64,000 nt of DNA from JAXDBM01 sp963709485. Lineage in GTDB: Bacteria; Desulfobacterota; Syntrophia; Syntrophales; Fen-1087. The stretch is taken from NCBI GenBank assembly GCA_963709485.1, contig CAVPWE010000007.1, forward strand, positions 558,001 to 622,000, read 5' to 3'. The notes below the pieces were generated by a model. That model was not told the DNA's origin, did not search any database, and worked only from the letters and a program-made list of their open reading frames with translations. Shown here in pieces: positions 17,175 through 26,759 of this stretch (positions within the stretch are counted from its first letter, which is position 1; each line of letters begins with the position of its first letter). Position numbers and translations under genes: made by a program.

Positions 17175-18368
17175 ATGAAATTTATTGATGAATTAGACAT
17201 TAAGGGGAAGCGGGTTTTGTTCCGGTTTGATTTCAATGTTCCTTTGGACGGCAATTTGAAAATTACCGATGACACGCGGATTCGGGCGGTCCTGCCCACC
17301 CTCAATCACGCACTGGATGAAGGTGCGAAAATCATCATCACTTCGCACCTGGGACGGCCCAAGGGAAAGGTTCAGCCCGAGTTCAGTCTGGCGCCGGTCG
17401 CGAAGCGGCTGTCCCGGCTTCTGAACAAGGAGGTGATCCTCACGGGCGACTGTGTCGGACCCGATGTCCGGGCGCTGGTGGACGCCATGAAACCCGGGGA
17501 CATTATTCTTCTGGAAAACCTGCGCTTCCATCCCGAAGAGGAGAAAAACGACGACGGATTCGCAAAAGAGCTGGCCGGTCTGGCCGAAGTCTATGTGGAC
17601 GATGCGTTCGGCAATGCCCACCGCAGCCACGCGTCCAATGTGGGCATTACCAAATTCGTCAAAGCGTGCGGCGCCGGTTTCCTGATCAAGAAGGAGCTGA
17701 ACTACCTGAAGAGGGCTGTGGACAAACCGGCCCGGCCCTTTGTCGCGATCATCGGTGGGTCGAAAGTATCGGGGAAACTGGAGGCGCTGGTCAATCTGAT
17801 CGAGAAGGTGGACAAGATGATCATCGGCGGCGGGATGGCTTTCACTTTTCTCAAGGCCCTGGGCTACAGCGTCGGCCGGTCGATCGTTGAGGACGATCTG
17901 ATCGGCAAGGCATTGCAGGTGATGGAGTCGGCCAGGAAACTGGGGGTCAAGATGTACCTGCCCGTCGATTGCGTGATTGCGGAGGAGAAAAGCGAGGACG
18001 CGGAAAGCAAGATCGTACCGGTCCAGGAGATCAACGGTCATTGGATGGGGCTGGACATCGGTCCCGCCACCATCACCCTTTTCACGGAAGCGCTGAGCAA
18101 CGCCAAGACCATCGTGTGGAACGGCCCGATGGGCGTGTTCGAGATCGACGCGTTCGGAAGGGGGACCGCTGCTCTGGTCCACAGCGTCGCCAACTCCTAT
18201 GCCATGACCATCGTCGGCGGCGGGGATACGGATGTCGCCGTCCACAAGACCGGTGAGAGCGACAAGATCACGTTTATTTCCACCGGGGGCGGGGCGTCCC
18301 TGGAGCTTCTGGAGGGCAAGGTTCTTCCGGCCATCCAGGCGCTGGAAACCTGTGCCGGCGGGGCTTAG
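17175..18368 (+). CDS. pgk: Phosphoglycerate kinase
   Basis: A 397-residue glycolytic/gluconeogenic enzyme interconverting 1,3-bisphosphoglycerate and 3-phosphoglycerate with ADP/ATP. ATG 17175 has a perfect AAGGAGG site. Seen are RFDFNVPL, the substrate motif SHLGRPKG, ENLRFHPEEEKND, VDDAFGNAHRSHAS, GGSKVSGKLE, and the C-terminal nucleotide loop VGGGDTDVAV followed by STGGGASLELLEG. It is followed by a strong terminator, so it is probably monocistronic. The phosphoglycerate mutase that would follow it in the pathway is encoded ~10 kb away as a permuted protein. Confidence 0.96.
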   Translation: MKFIDELDIKGKRVLFRFDFNVPLDGNLKITDDTRIRAVLPTLNHALDEGAKIIITSHLGRPKGKVQPEFSLAPVAKRLSRLLNKEVILTGDCVGPDVRALVDAMKPGDIILLENLRFHPEEEKNDDGFAKELAGLAEVYVDDAFGNAHRSHASNVGITKFVKACGAGFLIKKELNYLKRAVDKPARPFVAIIGGSKVSGKLEALVNLIEKVDKMIIGGGMAFTFLKALGYSVGRSIVEDDLIGKALQVMESARKLGVKMYLPVDCVIAEEKSEDAESKIVPVQEINGHWMGLDIGPATITLFTEALSNAKTIVWNGPMGVFEIDAFGRGTAALVHSVANSYAMTIVGGGDTDVAVHKTGESDKITFISTGGGASLELLEGKVLPAIQALETCAGGA

Positions 18369-18392
18369 TCGACAGGCGGCGATAAACCATGC

Positions 18393-18420
18393 AAAAGGGG
18401 AAGATGATCTTCCCCTTTTT
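18393..18420 (+). terminator. Intrinsic terminator after pgk
   Basis: The stem AAAAGGGGAAG pairs with CTTCCCCTTTT around an ATGAT loop and ends in a T-run 25 bp past the pgk stop. The A-tract/T-tract arrangement could work on both strands. Confidence 0.85.
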
Positions 18421-18464
18421 GCTGTTTTCAATCCGGCGATTCTTCCTCCCCGGAAGGGACGGCC

Positions 18465-19205
18465 ATGCGCAACATCAGGATGAAAATCGAATACGACGGA
18501 TCGAACTACCACGGCTGGCAGCGACAGATCAACGGCCTGTCCATTCAGCAGGTTCTCGAAGAGAAGATTGCCCTCATGACCGGAGAAGAGGTCCGCGTGA
18601 CCGGTTCGGGACGGACCGATGCCGGCGTTCATGCCCTCGGCCAGGTCGCGCATTTCCGGACGGCGTCGTCCATCCCGGAGTTCAATCTCCGCAGCGGGCT
18701 CAACAGCCTCCTGCCGAGGGATATCGTGATCCGGGATCTCAGGGAGGCGGAGGCCTCTTTTCACGCCCGCTTCGATGCGAGGAGCAAGGTTTACCTGTAT
18801 CGGATCCATAACAGCCCCGTCCGCCCGGCAGTGTTCCGCCAGTATGCCTGGTTTGTCTCCGGGAAGCTCGAACTGGGGTTGATGCAAGAGGCCGCCGTCC
18901 TGTTCGAGGGGACGCACGATTTCTCGTCTTTCTGCTCCACCCATACCGATGCCCCGGACCGCATTCGAACGGTCACGGGGATTCGGATCGGTGCGGATGA
19001 CCGCGGTATGATCCGGATTGAAATCGAGGCGGACGGATTTCTGAGATACATGGTCAGAGGCATCGTGGGGATGCTGGCCGATGCGGGACGGGGAAAACGC
19101 TCCCTGCCGGAACTGCGGCAGATCATGGATGCGAAGGACCGGAAACGGGGCGGCGTCACAGCGCCGGCGCACGGACTGTTTCTGAAGGAAGTCCGTTACG
19201 GATGA
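18465..19205 (+). CDS. truA: tRNA pseudouridine(38-40) synthase
   Basis: A 246-residue enzyme that converts uridines 38-40 of the tRNA anticodon arm to pseudouridine. It has YDGSNYHGWQRQ at the N-terminus, the catalytic Asp in SGRTDAGVHA, and C-terminal FLRYMVRGIVGML. The length is typical. The start at 18465 has a GGAAGGGA stretch upstream. It follows the pgk terminator and precedes mutL by 123 bp. Confidence 0.94.
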   Translation: MRNIRMKIEYDGSNYHGWQRQINGLSIQQVLEEKIALMTGEEVRVTGSGRTDAGVHALGQVAHFRTASSIPEFNLRSGLNSLLPRDIVIRDLREAEASFHARFDARSKVYLYRIHNSPVRPAVFRQYAWFVSGKLELGLMQEAAVLFEGTHDFSSFCSTHTDAPDRIRTVTGIRIGADDRGMIRIEIEADGFLRYMVRGIVGMLADAGRGKRSLPELRQIMDAKDRKRGGVTAPAHGLFLKEVRYG

Positions 19206-19279
19206 AGGTATTTGTTTCCGGGTCGTTTGGGGAATTGCCGGCGGCGGCGCATGCGCGGAATTGCCGGTTTATCATGCGG

Positions 19280-19302
19280 CCGGCGGTAGCCGGAGGTTTT
19301 TT
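19280..19302 (+). terminator. Weak terminator-like hairpin between truA and mutL
   Basis: The short stem CCGGC/GCCGG has a GGTA loop and is followed, after AGG, by six T. The stem is only 5 bp, so termination is uncertain. The gap also contains GC-rich inverted sequence around 19232-19268. Confidence 0.3.
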
Positions 19303-19328
19303 GGCGGGATTTCAAGGAGGAGTCAGCT

Positions 19329-21143
19329 TTGATCGGTAGAATTGTCGTTTTGCCGGAGGCCCTGACCCACAAGATTGCCGCCGGGGAGGTCATCGAGCGG
19401 CCCGCTTCCATCGTGAAGGAGCTTCTGGAAAACGCGCTGGATGCGGGCGCTACGGATGTTCGCATCGAGCTGTCCGGGGGCGGCTGCGGCTCGATCCGCG
19501 TGTCGGACAACGGCGCGGGCATCGAACCGTCCGATGTGCCGAAAGCCTTCGAACGATATGCCACCAGCAAGATTTACGATTTCGACGACATCTACAGGGT
19601 CGAGACATTCGGGTTCAGAGGGGAGGCGCTTCCCAGCATTGCCGCAATCGCCCGGGTCGAGATGGTCACGAAAAAAAGGGAGCTGCTTTCCGGGACGCGG
19701 ATGATTGTCACCGCGGGGCGGGTCGAGGAAATCTCCGACGCGGGCAGTCCGGACGGAACCTCGATCACGGTCAGCCGGATTTTCGATCCGGTCCCGGTCC
19801 GCAGGAAATTCCTGAAAACTGAAGCGACGGAACAGGGATACTGCATGGACGTCATCACGCGGACGGCCCTGTCCTGCCCCTCCGTCCGGATCCAGGTGCT
19901 GGCGGGCGGCCGCGAGATTCTGAAGATCCCGGCCACCGGAGACGTCGCGGAACGGATTGCCCTGATCCTGGGGGTCGATTTCGCGGATCACCTGGTCGCC
20001 GTTGAAGCGGCCGGGGAAGGCGTCCGGGTGAGCGGTTTCATATCGAGGCCGGACCATACGCGTTCCAACAGCAGACACATTTACGGTTACGTCAACCGCC
20101 GCTATATCCGGGATTATCTGCTGAACCACGCGATCATGACCGCATACAGAAATGTGATGGAAGCAAAAAGATATCCGTCGGCGGTTTTGTCGATCGCCCT
20201 GCCGCCGGCAGAAGTCGATGTGAATGTCCACCCCGCCAAAATGGAGGTGCGCTTCCGGCAGCCGCGGGAGATGTATCGGTTCATCGTGGAGTCCCTGGGC
20301 CAGACCCTTTCCGGAGCGGCCCTGTCGACGGGTCAATCTCCCGCGTTCACTTCCCCGCAGGCGGCCGCGCATCTCCCCGGATATGGCGAGCGCGTGGAGG
20401 AGGCCTTGCGGCGCTACACCCTGTCGACGGGTCGGCAGAAGCTCCGCTTCGACGCACCGGCGAGAACCGGACGGCCGGTCTTTCCGTCCGCCGCTCCGGA
20501 CGTGCCGGAAGCCGTTGCCGAGGCCCCGGCCCCGGAGCGGAAGCCCTTTGAATTCGGCAGTCTTGCCTTCATCGGCTCCTTTGCCGGGACCTATCTTCTT
20601 TTTTCCGGACATTTTTCCGGCGGCGAACAGTTGGTGATGCTGGATCAGCACGCCGCCCACGAAAGAATCCTTTTTGAGCGGTTTGCGAAAAGCCAGAAGG
20701 GCGAAAAAGTCCCCGCACAGCGCTTGCTGATCCCGGAAGTCATTCACCTGACGCCGAAGGATTCTGCCGCCCTTCAGGATGTGATCCCGGTGTTTGAAAG
20801 AGCGGGGATCGAACTGGAGCCATTCAGCGGAGACAGCATGGTCATCAAATCCGTTCCGGCCGCCCTCGGCCATGAAGATGTCCGGATCGTCGTCCGGGAT
20901 GCCCTGGAGGCGTTCTCGGAATCGGGCCCGTTGTTGAGCCTGCAGGGGCGGCAGGATGAAATCGTCAGGCTCCTGGCCTGCCGCGGCGCCGTCAAGGCCA
21001 ATCAGTCCCTCAGTCCCGCGGAAGTGGCCGCCCTGTGCGCGGATCTGGACCGGACACCCTTCTCTTCGACATGTCCCCACGGCAGGCCGGTTTATGTGGT
21101 CCTGGATCTGAAAGAACTGGAAAAAATGTTCAGGCGCAGATGA
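19329..21143 (+). CDS. mutL: DNA mismatch repair protein MutL
   Basis: A 604-residue mismatch-repair ATPase. It starts with TTG, fixed by AGGAGG 8 bases upstream. The GHKL ATPase motifs are present: IAAGEVIERPASIVKELLENALDAGA, DNGAGI, ATSKI and GFRGEALPSIAAI. After a Pro/Ala-rich linker (~330-405), the C-terminal dimerisation domain contains DQHAAHERILFE. This matches the DQHA(X)2E(X)4E metal motif of MutL proteins with their own nicking endonuclease activity. Such MutLs are usual in organisms without MutH. It overlaps miaA by 4 bp. Confidence 0.94.
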   Translation: MIGRIVVLPEALTHKIAAGEVIERPASIVKELLENALDAGATDVRIELSGGGCGSIRVSDNGAGIEPSDVPKAFERYATSKIYDFDDIYRVETFGFRGEALPSIAAIARVEMVTKKRELLSGTRMIVTAGRVEEISDAGSPDGTSITVSRIFDPVPVRRKFLKTEATEQGYCMDVITRTALSCPSVRIQVLAGGREILKIPATGDVAERIALILGVDFADHLVAVEAAGEGVRVSGFISRPDHTRSNSRHIYGYVNRRYIRDYLLNHAIMTAYRNVMEAKRYPSAVLSIALPPAEVDVNVHPAKMEVRFRQPREMYRFIVESLGQTLSGAALSTGQSPAFTSPQAAAHLPGYGERVEEALRRYTLSTGRQKLRFDAPARTGRPVFPSAAPDVPEAVAEAPAPERKPFEFGSLAFIGSFAGTYLLFSGHFSGGEQLVMLDQHAAHERILFERFAKSQKGEKVPAQRLLIPEVIHLTPKDSAALQDVIPVFERAGIELEPFSGDSMVIKSVPAALGHEDVRIVVRDALEAFSESGPLLSLQGRQDEIVRLLACRGAVKANQSLSPAEVAALCADLDRTPFSSTCPHGRPVYVVLDLKELEKMFRRR

Positions 21144-22096
21144 CCCTCATTCTTCACAGGCCGCGGCTGATTGTCATTGCCGGACCGACCGGAGCCGGCA
21201 AGACGGACCTTGCCGTCCGGCTGGCCAGGCCGCGCGGCGGGGAGATCATCAGCGCAGATTCCATGCAGGTCTATCGCCACATGGACATCGGGACGGCAAA
21301 GCCCTCCCCGGAAGAGAGGCGGCAGGTCAGGCATCATTTGATCGATGTGGTCGCTCCGGACGCGCCTTTCAGCGCTGCCAAGTTCGTTCGGCATGCCCGG
21401 TTGATCATCCAGGACTTGCACCTTTCGAAAAAGCCCGTCTTCGTGGTCGGCGGAACCGGTCTGTACCTTCGGGCCCTGCTCGGCGGTCTTTTTGACGGGC
21501 CGGACGCAAACGAAAGCCTGAGGGCCTTCTACCGGGCGGAACAGGCCCGGTACGGGAAGACCTACCTCCACGAGAAGCTGAAGAGGGTCGATGAAAAAGC
21601 GGCCGCAAGGATCCAGCCGAACGACACGGTCCGGATCATTCGGGCCCTCGAGGTCCTGGAGGCGAGCGGCCAGTCCATCACGGAGAAGCAGGAGGCGCAC
21701 CGGTTCGGGGATCAGCCCTATGAGGCGATGCGCGTCGGGCTCGCGTTGGAGCGGGATGCGCTGTATGAAAAAATCGATCGGCGGGCCGACCGGATGATCG
21801 AGGAGGGGCTGGTCGGGGAAGTGCAGGGCCTGCTGGACAGGGGTTACGGTGCGTCTCTGAAACCGATGCAGTCCCTGGGCTACAGGCACATGGTCCGCCA
21901 CCTGAGGGGGGACTTCGATCTTTCGGAAGCCCTGCGTCTGCTCAAGCGCGACACCCGGCACTACGCGAAAAGGCAGATGACCTGGTTCGGTGCGGACCGG
22001 GACATGATGTGGTTCCACCCCGGCGATCTGGACGCTCTGCATGAAAAAGTCGACGCCTTCCTGTCCCGCCCGGGCAGCGCCCGCCTGTTCACGTGA
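21140..22096 (+). CDS. miaA: tRNA dimethylallyltransferase
   Basis: A 318-residue enzyme that prenylates adenosine 37 of tRNAs reading UNN codons. The P-loop is GPTGAGKTDLAVRLA. SADSMQVYRHMDIGTAKPS, HHLIDVV, VGGTGLYLRAL and SLGYRHM are family signatures. The start at 21140 overlaps the mutL stop as ATGA; reading further upstream would run inside mutL. The mutL-miaA pairing is a common bacterial arrangement. Confidence 0.94.
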   Translation: MTLILHRPRLIVIAGPTGAGKTDLAVRLARPRGGEIISADSMQVYRHMDIGTAKPSPEERRQVRHHLIDVVAPDAPFSAAKFVRHARLIIQDLHLSKKPVFVVGGTGLYLRALLGGLFDGPDANESLRAFYRAEQARYGKTYLHEKLKRVDEKAAARIQPNDTVRIIRALEVLEASGQSITEKQEAHRFGDQPYEAMRVGLALERDALYEKIDRRADRMIEEGLVGEVQGLLDRGYGASLKPMQSLGYRHMVRHLRGDFDLSEALRLLKRDTRHYAKRQMTWFGADRDMMWFHPGDLDALHEKVDAFLSRPGSARLFT

Positions 22097-22303
22097 AATC
22101 TCTTGACTTAAAAAACGCATAAATATAGCTTACTCTGCCATTACAGAATGGGCGGAAGCGGCCCGGGACGGCGAACCCGGCATTTTCAGGATCGGGAGGC
22201 AGGATTTCCATGGGGGAAGAATCCTTTCCCCCTGTTCCGGAGCAGGGGTTTTTCCCGGGTTTACATTCCGAAGCCGTTGCGATCAACATCATGGAGAAAA
22301 ACG

Positions 22304-24970
22304 ATGAAGACGGAGCCTTTGAGCAAGGTTTATGAACCGCATGAAGCGGAGGCAAGGTGGTACCGGTACTGGCTGGATCAGAATTTCTTCCGGGCGCAGG
22401 ACGCCAGCGATAAAAAACAGTTCTCCATCGTCATTCCACCCCCCAACGTCACGGGCATGCTCCACATGGGGCACGCCCTCAACAATGTCCTTCAGGACAT
22501 CATGACGCGGTTCAAGCGGATGCAGGGATACAATGCGCTCTGGATGCCCGGGACCGACCATGCCGGGATTGCCACCCAGAATGTGGTGGAACAGGAACTG
22601 GCCAAAGAGGGCCTGACCCGTCATGATCTGGGCCGGGAAAAATTCATCGAGCGGGTCTGGAAGTGGAAGGAGAAATACGGCGGGGTGATCATCAACCAGC
22701 TCAAGCGGCTGGGCTGTTCCTGCGACTGGTCCCGCGAGCGCTTCACGATGGATGAGGGCCTCTCCCGCGCTGTCCGGGAAGTTTTTGTGCGGCTCTACCG
22801 GGACGGCCTGATTTACCAGGGAGACTATATCGTCAACTGGTGCCCCCGCTGCCATACGGCAATTTCGGATCTGGAGGTCGAATACAAGGAAGAGCCCGGT
22901 TTCCTCTGGAACATCCGCTATCCCTACGCGGACGGCAGCGGCGACATCATCGTGGCCACCACGCGCCCGGAGACGATGCTCGGCGACACGGCTGTGGCCG
23001 TCAGCCCGAAAGACCCCCGCTACGCCGACAAGGTGGGAAAAGAGGTCATCCTGCCCATCGTCAACAAGAGAATCCCCGTGATCGCGGATGACTACGTGAC
23101 CGTGGAATTCGGCTCCGGCGCCGTCAAGATCACGCCGGCTTCCGATCCCAACGATTTCGCCATCGCCGGTCGTCACAACCTCGAAATCATCAAGATCATG
23201 GACGGCAGCGCCGCGATCAATGAAAACGGCGGGATCTATCAGGGGCAGGACCGCTACGAATGCCGGAAAAATATCGTGAAGGACCTCGAAAAGCAGGGTT
23301 ATCTGGTGGGCACGGAACCCTATACACACAACATCGGGCAGTGCTACCGCTGCAAAACCGATGTGGAGCCCTTTGTTTCCAAGCAATGGTTCGTAAAGAT
23401 CGCACCGCTGGCGAAGGCGGCCAACGCGGCCGTGGTCAAGGGCAAAACGCGGATCGTCCCGTCCATGTGGGAGGCCACCTATTTCGAGTGGATGAGCAAT
23501 ATCCGCGACTGGTGCATTTCCCGGCAGATCTGGTGGGGACACCGGATTCCCGTCTGGTACTGCGACGGCTGCGGAGAGGTGATCGTGTCGTCAAGCGATC
23601 CCGATCAATGCCCCGGCTGCCAGGGGAGCGCGCTGCGCCAGGAGGACGATGTCCTGGATACCTGGTTCAGTTCGGCCCTGTGGCCCTTTTCCACGCTGGG
23701 CTGGCCGGAGCAGACGGGTGCGCTGAAGACCTTCTATCCCACCTCTCTGCTGATCACCGGATTTGACATCCTCTTTTTCTGGGTTGCCCGGATGATGATG
23801 ATGGGGCTCTACGTCATGAAGGACGTGCCCTTCCGGGATGTCTACCTCCACGCCCTGGTCCGCGACGAACATGGCGACAAGATGAGCAAGTCGAAGGGAA
23901 ACATCATCGACCCGCTGGAGATGATCGACAAATACGGCGCCGACCCGTTCCGGTTTACCCTGGCCGCCTTCACCGCGCAGGGCCGGGATGTCCGGATGTC
24001 GGAGGAGCGGATCGAGGGATACAAGTTCTTCGTCAACAAGATCTGGAACGCCACGAAATTTTCCGTGATGAACCTGGAGGACTACGATACCGGGGAAAAA
24101 TCCTCCCCCGCCAAATCGGATCTGTCCCTGCCGGACCGCTGGATCCTCGCACGGCTCAATAAAACGGTGGAAGAGGTGATCCGGGGATTGGATGAGTACC
24201 GCTTCAATGAAGCCACCGGAAGCATCTACCAGTTTGTCTGGCACGAGTTCTGCGACTGGTATCTGGAACTGATCAAGCCGGTCCTCTACAGCCGGGAGCC
24301 GTCCCCGCAGCGGCGTGCGGCGCAATGGACGCTGCTGGCCACGCTCAAGACCCTGCTCAAGCTGCTGCATCCCTTCATGCCCTTCCTGACCGAGGAAATC
24401 TGGCAGACCGTCGTGGCGGACGGCACCTCGATCATGGTCAGTCCCTATCCGGAACCGGATGGGGGACTCGAGGATGGGGAAGCGGAACGCCGCATGGGCC
24501 TGATCGTGGAAATCGTCACCCGCATCCGGAATATCCGGGGCGAAATGAACATTGCCCCTTCGAAAAAGCTGAAGGTCGTCATTTCCACATCCGACGAAAC
24601 CATGCCGGCCGTTCTGGAGGAGGGGAGGGATTTCATCGTCAATCTCGGCAATCTGGAAATGCTGACGATCGGCGTGAACCTGGAGGAGCCCAAAGGATCG
24701 GCCATCGGCGTGGTCGGCACTTCGCGGGTTTTCGTCCTGATGGAGGGCATGATCGACATCGCCGGTGAGCAGGCCAGGCTGGAGAAAGAACTGGCCCGCG
24801 TGGACAAGGACCTGAGCGTGGTGTCCAGAAAACTGGCCAATCGCGACTTCATGGCCAAGGCGGCCGGGGCTGTCGTCAAAAAGGAAGAACAGAAATATCA
24901 GGACTTCCGTGAAAAGCACCGGGTCCTGGAAGCGGCCATCAAGAAGCTGGAAGAGATGGGGAAAAAATAA
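22304..24970 (+). CDS. valS: Valyl-tRNA synthetase
   Basis: An 888-residue class I synthetase charging tRNA-Val. The HIGH-type motif is in PPPNVTGMLHMGHAL (residues ~45-60) and the KMSKS motif is in DKMSKSKGN (~527). An editing domain lies between (TTRPETMLGDTAVAV). Cysteine pairs CDGCGEV and CPGCQG suggest a structural zinc. The C-terminal ~65 residues form the usual tRNA-binding coiled coil. ATG 22304 has GGAG 7 bases upstream. The 207 bp leader contains a TTGACT sequence near 22102 and GC-rich inverted repeats, but I could not define a riboswitch or T-box. Confidence 0.95.
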   Translation: MKTEPLSKVYEPHEAEARWYRYWLDQNFFRAQDASDKKQFSIVIPPPNVTGMLHMGHALNNVLQDIMTRFKRMQGYNALWMPGTDHAGIATQNVVEQELAKEGLTRHDLGREKFIERVWKWKEKYGGVIINQLKRLGCSCDWSRERFTMDEGLSRAVREVFVRLYRDGLIYQGDYIVNWCPRCHTAISDLEVEYKEEPGFLWNIRYPYADGSGDIIVATTRPETMLGDTAVAVSPKDPRYADKVGKEVILPIVNKRIPVIADDYVTVEFGSGAVKITPASDPNDFAIAGRHNLEIIKIMDGSAAINENGGIYQGQDRYECRKNIVKDLEKQGYLVGTEPYTHNIGQCYRCKTDVEPFVSKQWFVKIAPLAKAANAAVVKGKTRIVPSMWEATYFEWMSNIRDWCISRQIWWGHRIPVWYCDGCGEVIVSSSDPDQCPGCQGSALRQEDDVLDTWFSSALWPFSTLGWPEQTGALKTFYPTSLLITGFDILFFWVARMMMMGLYVMKDVPFRDVYLHALVRDEHGDKMSKSKGNIIDPLEMIDKYGADPFRFTLAAFTAQGRDVRMSEERIEGYKFFVNKIWNATKFSVMNLEDYDTGEKSSPAKSDLSLPDRWILARLNKTVEEVIRGLDEYRFNEATGSIYQFVWHEFCDWYLELIKPVLYSREPSPQRRAAQWTLLATLKTLLKLLHPFMPFLTEEIWQTVVADGTSIMVSPYPEPDGGLEDGEAERRMGLIVEIVTRIRNIRGEMNIAPSKKLKVVISTSDETMPAVLEEGRDFIVNLGNLEMLTIGVNLEEPKGSAIGVVGTSRVFVLMEGMIDIAGEQARLEKELARVDKDLSVVSRKLANRDFMAKAAGAVVKKEEQKYQDFREKHRVLEAAIKKLEEMGKK

Positions 24971-24998
24971 AGGGAAAAGGCCGGAGCTCCAAGGCCGA

Positions 24999-25892
24999 AT
25001 GGCGCCTCCGCTGCCCGATGGGGGCGTCGACGGCCGTCTCCGGGGGGATGAGGAGATTTTGCTTTCGCAGGACAAGCTTCACCATTTGATCCGGTTCGCG
25101 CTGGACGAGGATATCGGTGCGGGAGATGTGACGACCGCGGCGTTGCTGTCCGGCCGCGAAACCGGGGCCGCCCGGGCGGTGGCCAAAACCGATCTGGTCG
25201 TGGCGGGGATCGATGTTTTCCGGGAGGCTTTTCTTTTTCTGAACCCGGACATTCGCTTTGTCGACTGCCGGGAGGATGGCTCCGGGGTCCGGCGCGGAGA
25301 GGTGCTGGCCCGGCTTGCCGGAAGGCTCGGGGACATCCTGACCGCCGAGCGGGTGGCGCTTAATTTTCTGCAGCGGATGTGCGGAATCGCCACCATGACC
25401 CGGCAGTTCGTGACGGCCGTGGCGGGGACGGGCGCCAGGATTCTGGACACCCGCAAGACCGTTCCGGGGCTCCGGATCCTCGACAAGTACGCCGTCGGCA
25501 TCGGCGGCGGCCTGAATCACCGTTTTGCCCTTTACGACGGGGTCCTGATCAAGGACAATCACATCACGGCGGCGGGCGGCATCGGTGAGGCCGTGAAGCG
25601 GGCGAGACGGAAAATTCCCCATCTTCTGAAAATCGAGGTGGAGGTCAAAAACCGCGGTGAGGTGAAGGAGGCGCTCGCAGCCGGCGCCGACGCCATCATG
25701 CTGGACAACATGGATCTCGAGGCCATGAGAGAGGCCGTCCTTCTGATCGGGGGGGCGTTCCCCGTTGAGGCTTCCGGAAACGTGACGCTCGCCAATGTGA
25801 GGCAGATTGCCGAAACCGGCGTCGATTTTATCTCCGTGGGCGCCCTGACCCACTCCGTGACGGCCGCGGACATCTCCCTGGTCATTCAATAG
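24999..25892 (+). CDS. nadC: Nicotinate-nucleotide pyrophosphorylase (carboxylating)
   Basis: A 297-residue enzyme that converts quinolinate and PRPP to nicotinate mononucleotide in NAD synthesis. Typical segments are ALDEDIGAGDVTT near the N-terminus, LNFLQRMCGIATMT, ILDTRKTVPGLR, VLIKDNHI, IEVEVKN, DAIMLDNMD and the terminal FISVGALTHSV. The start at 24999 lies 28 bp after valS and gives near-usual length with a short extra N-terminus. The ribosome site is weak. It is followed by birA and coaX, so the three form a cofactor-metabolism group. Confidence 0.93.
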   Translation: MAPPLPDGGVDGRLRGDEEILLSQDKLHHLIRFALDEDIGAGDVTTAALLSGRETGAARAVAKTDLVVAGIDVFREAFLFLNPDIRFVDCREDGSGVRRGEVLARLAGRLGDILTAERVALNFLQRMCGIATMTRQFVTAVAGTGARILDTRKTVPGLRILDKYAVGIGGGLNHRFALYDGVLIKDNHITAAGGIGEAVKRARRKIPHLLKIEVEVKNRGEVKEALAAGADAIMLDNMDLEAMREAVLLIGGAFPVEASGNVTLANVRQIAETGVDFISVGALTHSVTAADISLVIQ

Positions 25893-25931
25893 CGATTCCC
25901 GGTTTCAGCATGATTCGATCATGCATCTGAC

Positions 25932-26759
25932 ATGGAAAAGGCTGCATCCGATTTCACGCAACAGGCGCTTTCCGATTCCCTGAAGGGCAACCCCATCGTC
26001 AGGACCGTTCACTATTTTCCGGAAATCGGCTCGACGAACAACCTCGCCTTTCGGCTTGCCGTCAACGGGGCGCGGGAGGGAGAGATCGTTGTGGCCGATG
26101 CCCAGACAAAGGGAAAGGGAAGACTGAACCGCGTCTGGCAATCCCCCCCGGGGTCCAACCTGTATGTGTCGGCGATCCTGAGGCCCCGGATCGAGCCGCC
26201 GACGGCCCCCCAGATCACGCTGATGGCCGGCGTGGCCGTGGCGGAGCTTCTTGCCGGCTACTGCCCCGAGGGCGTATCCATCAAGTGGCCCAACGATGTG
26301 CTCATCCGGGGAAAGAAGGCCTGCGGCATCCTGACGGAGATGAAGGCATCCGGGGGTGCCGTTGACTTCATCATTCTGGGCATCGGGCTCAATGTCAACA
26401 TGGACCGGGAGGATTTCGACGATTCCCTTCACGGCACCGCCACGTCCCTTAAAGTCGAGACCGGAAAGGCGCAGGATCGCCTCGATGTGATTTCGAGGCT
26501 GTTTGACCGCATCGAAAAATGGTATGGAATCTTTGTCCGGGCGGGATTTGCCGGCTTCCGTGATGCCTGGCTGGGCCATGCCGACATTCTGGGAAAGCCG
26601 ATCCGGGTGGTGAATCGGGACGAATCGAAGACCGGCGTGGTGTCCGGCATCGACGACGACGGCGCCATCCTGATGCGGCATCAAAACGGATCCATACAAA
26701 GGGTCATCGCCGGGGACGTTCATCTTTTGGGGAGGTCGCATCATGCTGCTGGTCGTTGA
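25932..26759 (+). CDS. birA: Biotin-protein ligase (no DNA-binding domain)
   Basis: A 275-residue biotin-[acetyl-CoA carboxylase] ligase. It attaches biotin to carrier proteins via biotinyl-AMP. It has GSTNNLAF, AQTKGKGRLNRVWQSPPG (the biotin/ATP loop), IKWPNDVLI and GIGLNVN, plus a C-terminal SH3-like domain. The N-terminal winged helix of repressor-type BirA is absent, so it is probably a ligase only. It overlaps coaX by 17 bp. Biotinylated partners of the carboxyltransferase at 15342-16910 would be plausible substrates (inference). Confidence 0.9.
   Translation: MEKAASDFTQQALSDSLKGNPIVRTVHYFPEIGSTNNLAFRLAVNGAREGEIVVADAQTKGKGRLNRVWQSPPGSNLYVSAILRPRIEPPTAPQITLMAGVAVAELLAGYCPEGVSIKWPNDVLIRGKKACGILTEMKASGGAVDFIILGIGLNVNMDREDFDDSLHGTATSLKVETGKAQDRLDVISRLFDRIEKWYGIFVRAGFAGFRDAWLGHADILGKPIRVVNRDESKTGVVSGIDDDGAILMRHQNGSIQRVIAGDVHLLGRSHHAAGR

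Noticed and set aside
17193..19172. A 659-codon minus-strand ORF across pgk and truA
   Set aside because: It overlaps two unmistakable plus-strand genes and has the composition of an antisense frame.
22097..22303. Possible T-box or riboswitch in the valS leader
   Set aside because: GC-rich inverted repeats are present, but no T-box core sequence or antiterminator was recognisable; nothing beyond a leader can be supported.
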